A stretch of 27,720 nt of DNA, from assembly GCA_002470565.1 (NCBI GenBank), contig DKMQ01000086.1, forward strand, positions 1-27,720, given 5' to 3'. Under the pieces are notes generated by a model. It saw only the letters and a list, made by a program, of their open reading frames with translations, searched no databases and was not told the DNA's origin. Positions 27,707 through 27,720 of the stretch are shown here, piece by piece; within the stretch, counting starts at the first letter, position 1, and each line of letters opens with the position of its first letter. The DNA is from Oceanospirillaceae bacterium UBA7410 (lineage in GTDB: Bacteria > Pseudomonadota > Gammaproteobacteria > Pseudomonadales > Balneatricaceae). A program made the translations under genes and the position numbers.

Positions 27707-27720
27707 GTGTCTACTGTCTC

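Overview
The window is the chromosome-origin neighbourhood of a gammaproteobacterium. The gene order hemF-tsaC-dprA // def-fmt-rsmB-trkA // lpxL-type acyltransferase // glyQ-glyS // gyrB-recF-dnaN-dnaA // rpmH-rnpA-yidC-mnmE closely follows the origin region of Pseudomonas and its relatives. The sequence is moderately AT-rich, GyrB has the ~805-residue form typical of gammaproteobacteria, and several genes start with GTG. A member of the broad Pseudomonadales/Cellvibrionales/Oceanospirillales group is likely; I cannot name a genus. I see no insertion sequence, phage, CRISPR array, tRNA or rRNA.

Layout. 1-1994 (minus strand): 5' part of hemF, then tsaC and dprA, read as one unit dprA-tsaC-hemF. 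2100-7880 (plus): the translation-quality genes def, fmt and rsmB, nearly fused to one another, then the Trk potassium-uptake pair trkA-trkH. 7944-9432: a small SAM methyltransferase (plus) converging on an LpxL/HtrB-like acyltransferase (minus), with one base between their stops. 9637-12632 (plus): glyQ-glyS, the two subunits of glycyl-tRNA synthetase. 12645-12755: a 32-bp perfect palindrome containing a consensus parS site, then a 22-bp-stem bidirectional terminator. 12770-19023 (minus): the replication cluster dnaA-dnaN-recF-gyrB, with a second perfect parS inside the end of recF. 19024-19318: the only long gene-free stretch; it holds a perfect DnaA box, an AT-rich tract and the rpmH promoter, and is the likely oriC. 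19319-23061 (plus): rpmH, rnpA, yidC, mnmE; yidD is missing. 23068-27643 (plus): phoB, phoR, a DUF47 PhoU-like protein and a PiT phosphate transporter, closed by a strong terminator.

Functional picture. Genes on either side of 19.0-19.3 kb are transcribed away from it, as expected if replication starts there. Five exact TTATCCACA DnaA boxes and one TTATGCACA box lie in the window, against about 0.2 expected by chance for the exact 9-mer. Two perfect parS sites mark the region for ParB. The right end departs from the usual order: where mnmG-rsmG-parA-parB commonly follow mnmE, a phosphate-sensing and uptake block is present instead. Its PhoR carries a large extracytoplasmic sensor region that E. 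coli-type PhoR lacks.

I found no wholly new system. The most notable items are the origin architecture (DnaA boxes and parS sites), the unusual PhoR with its Pho/PiT block, and the absence of yidD.
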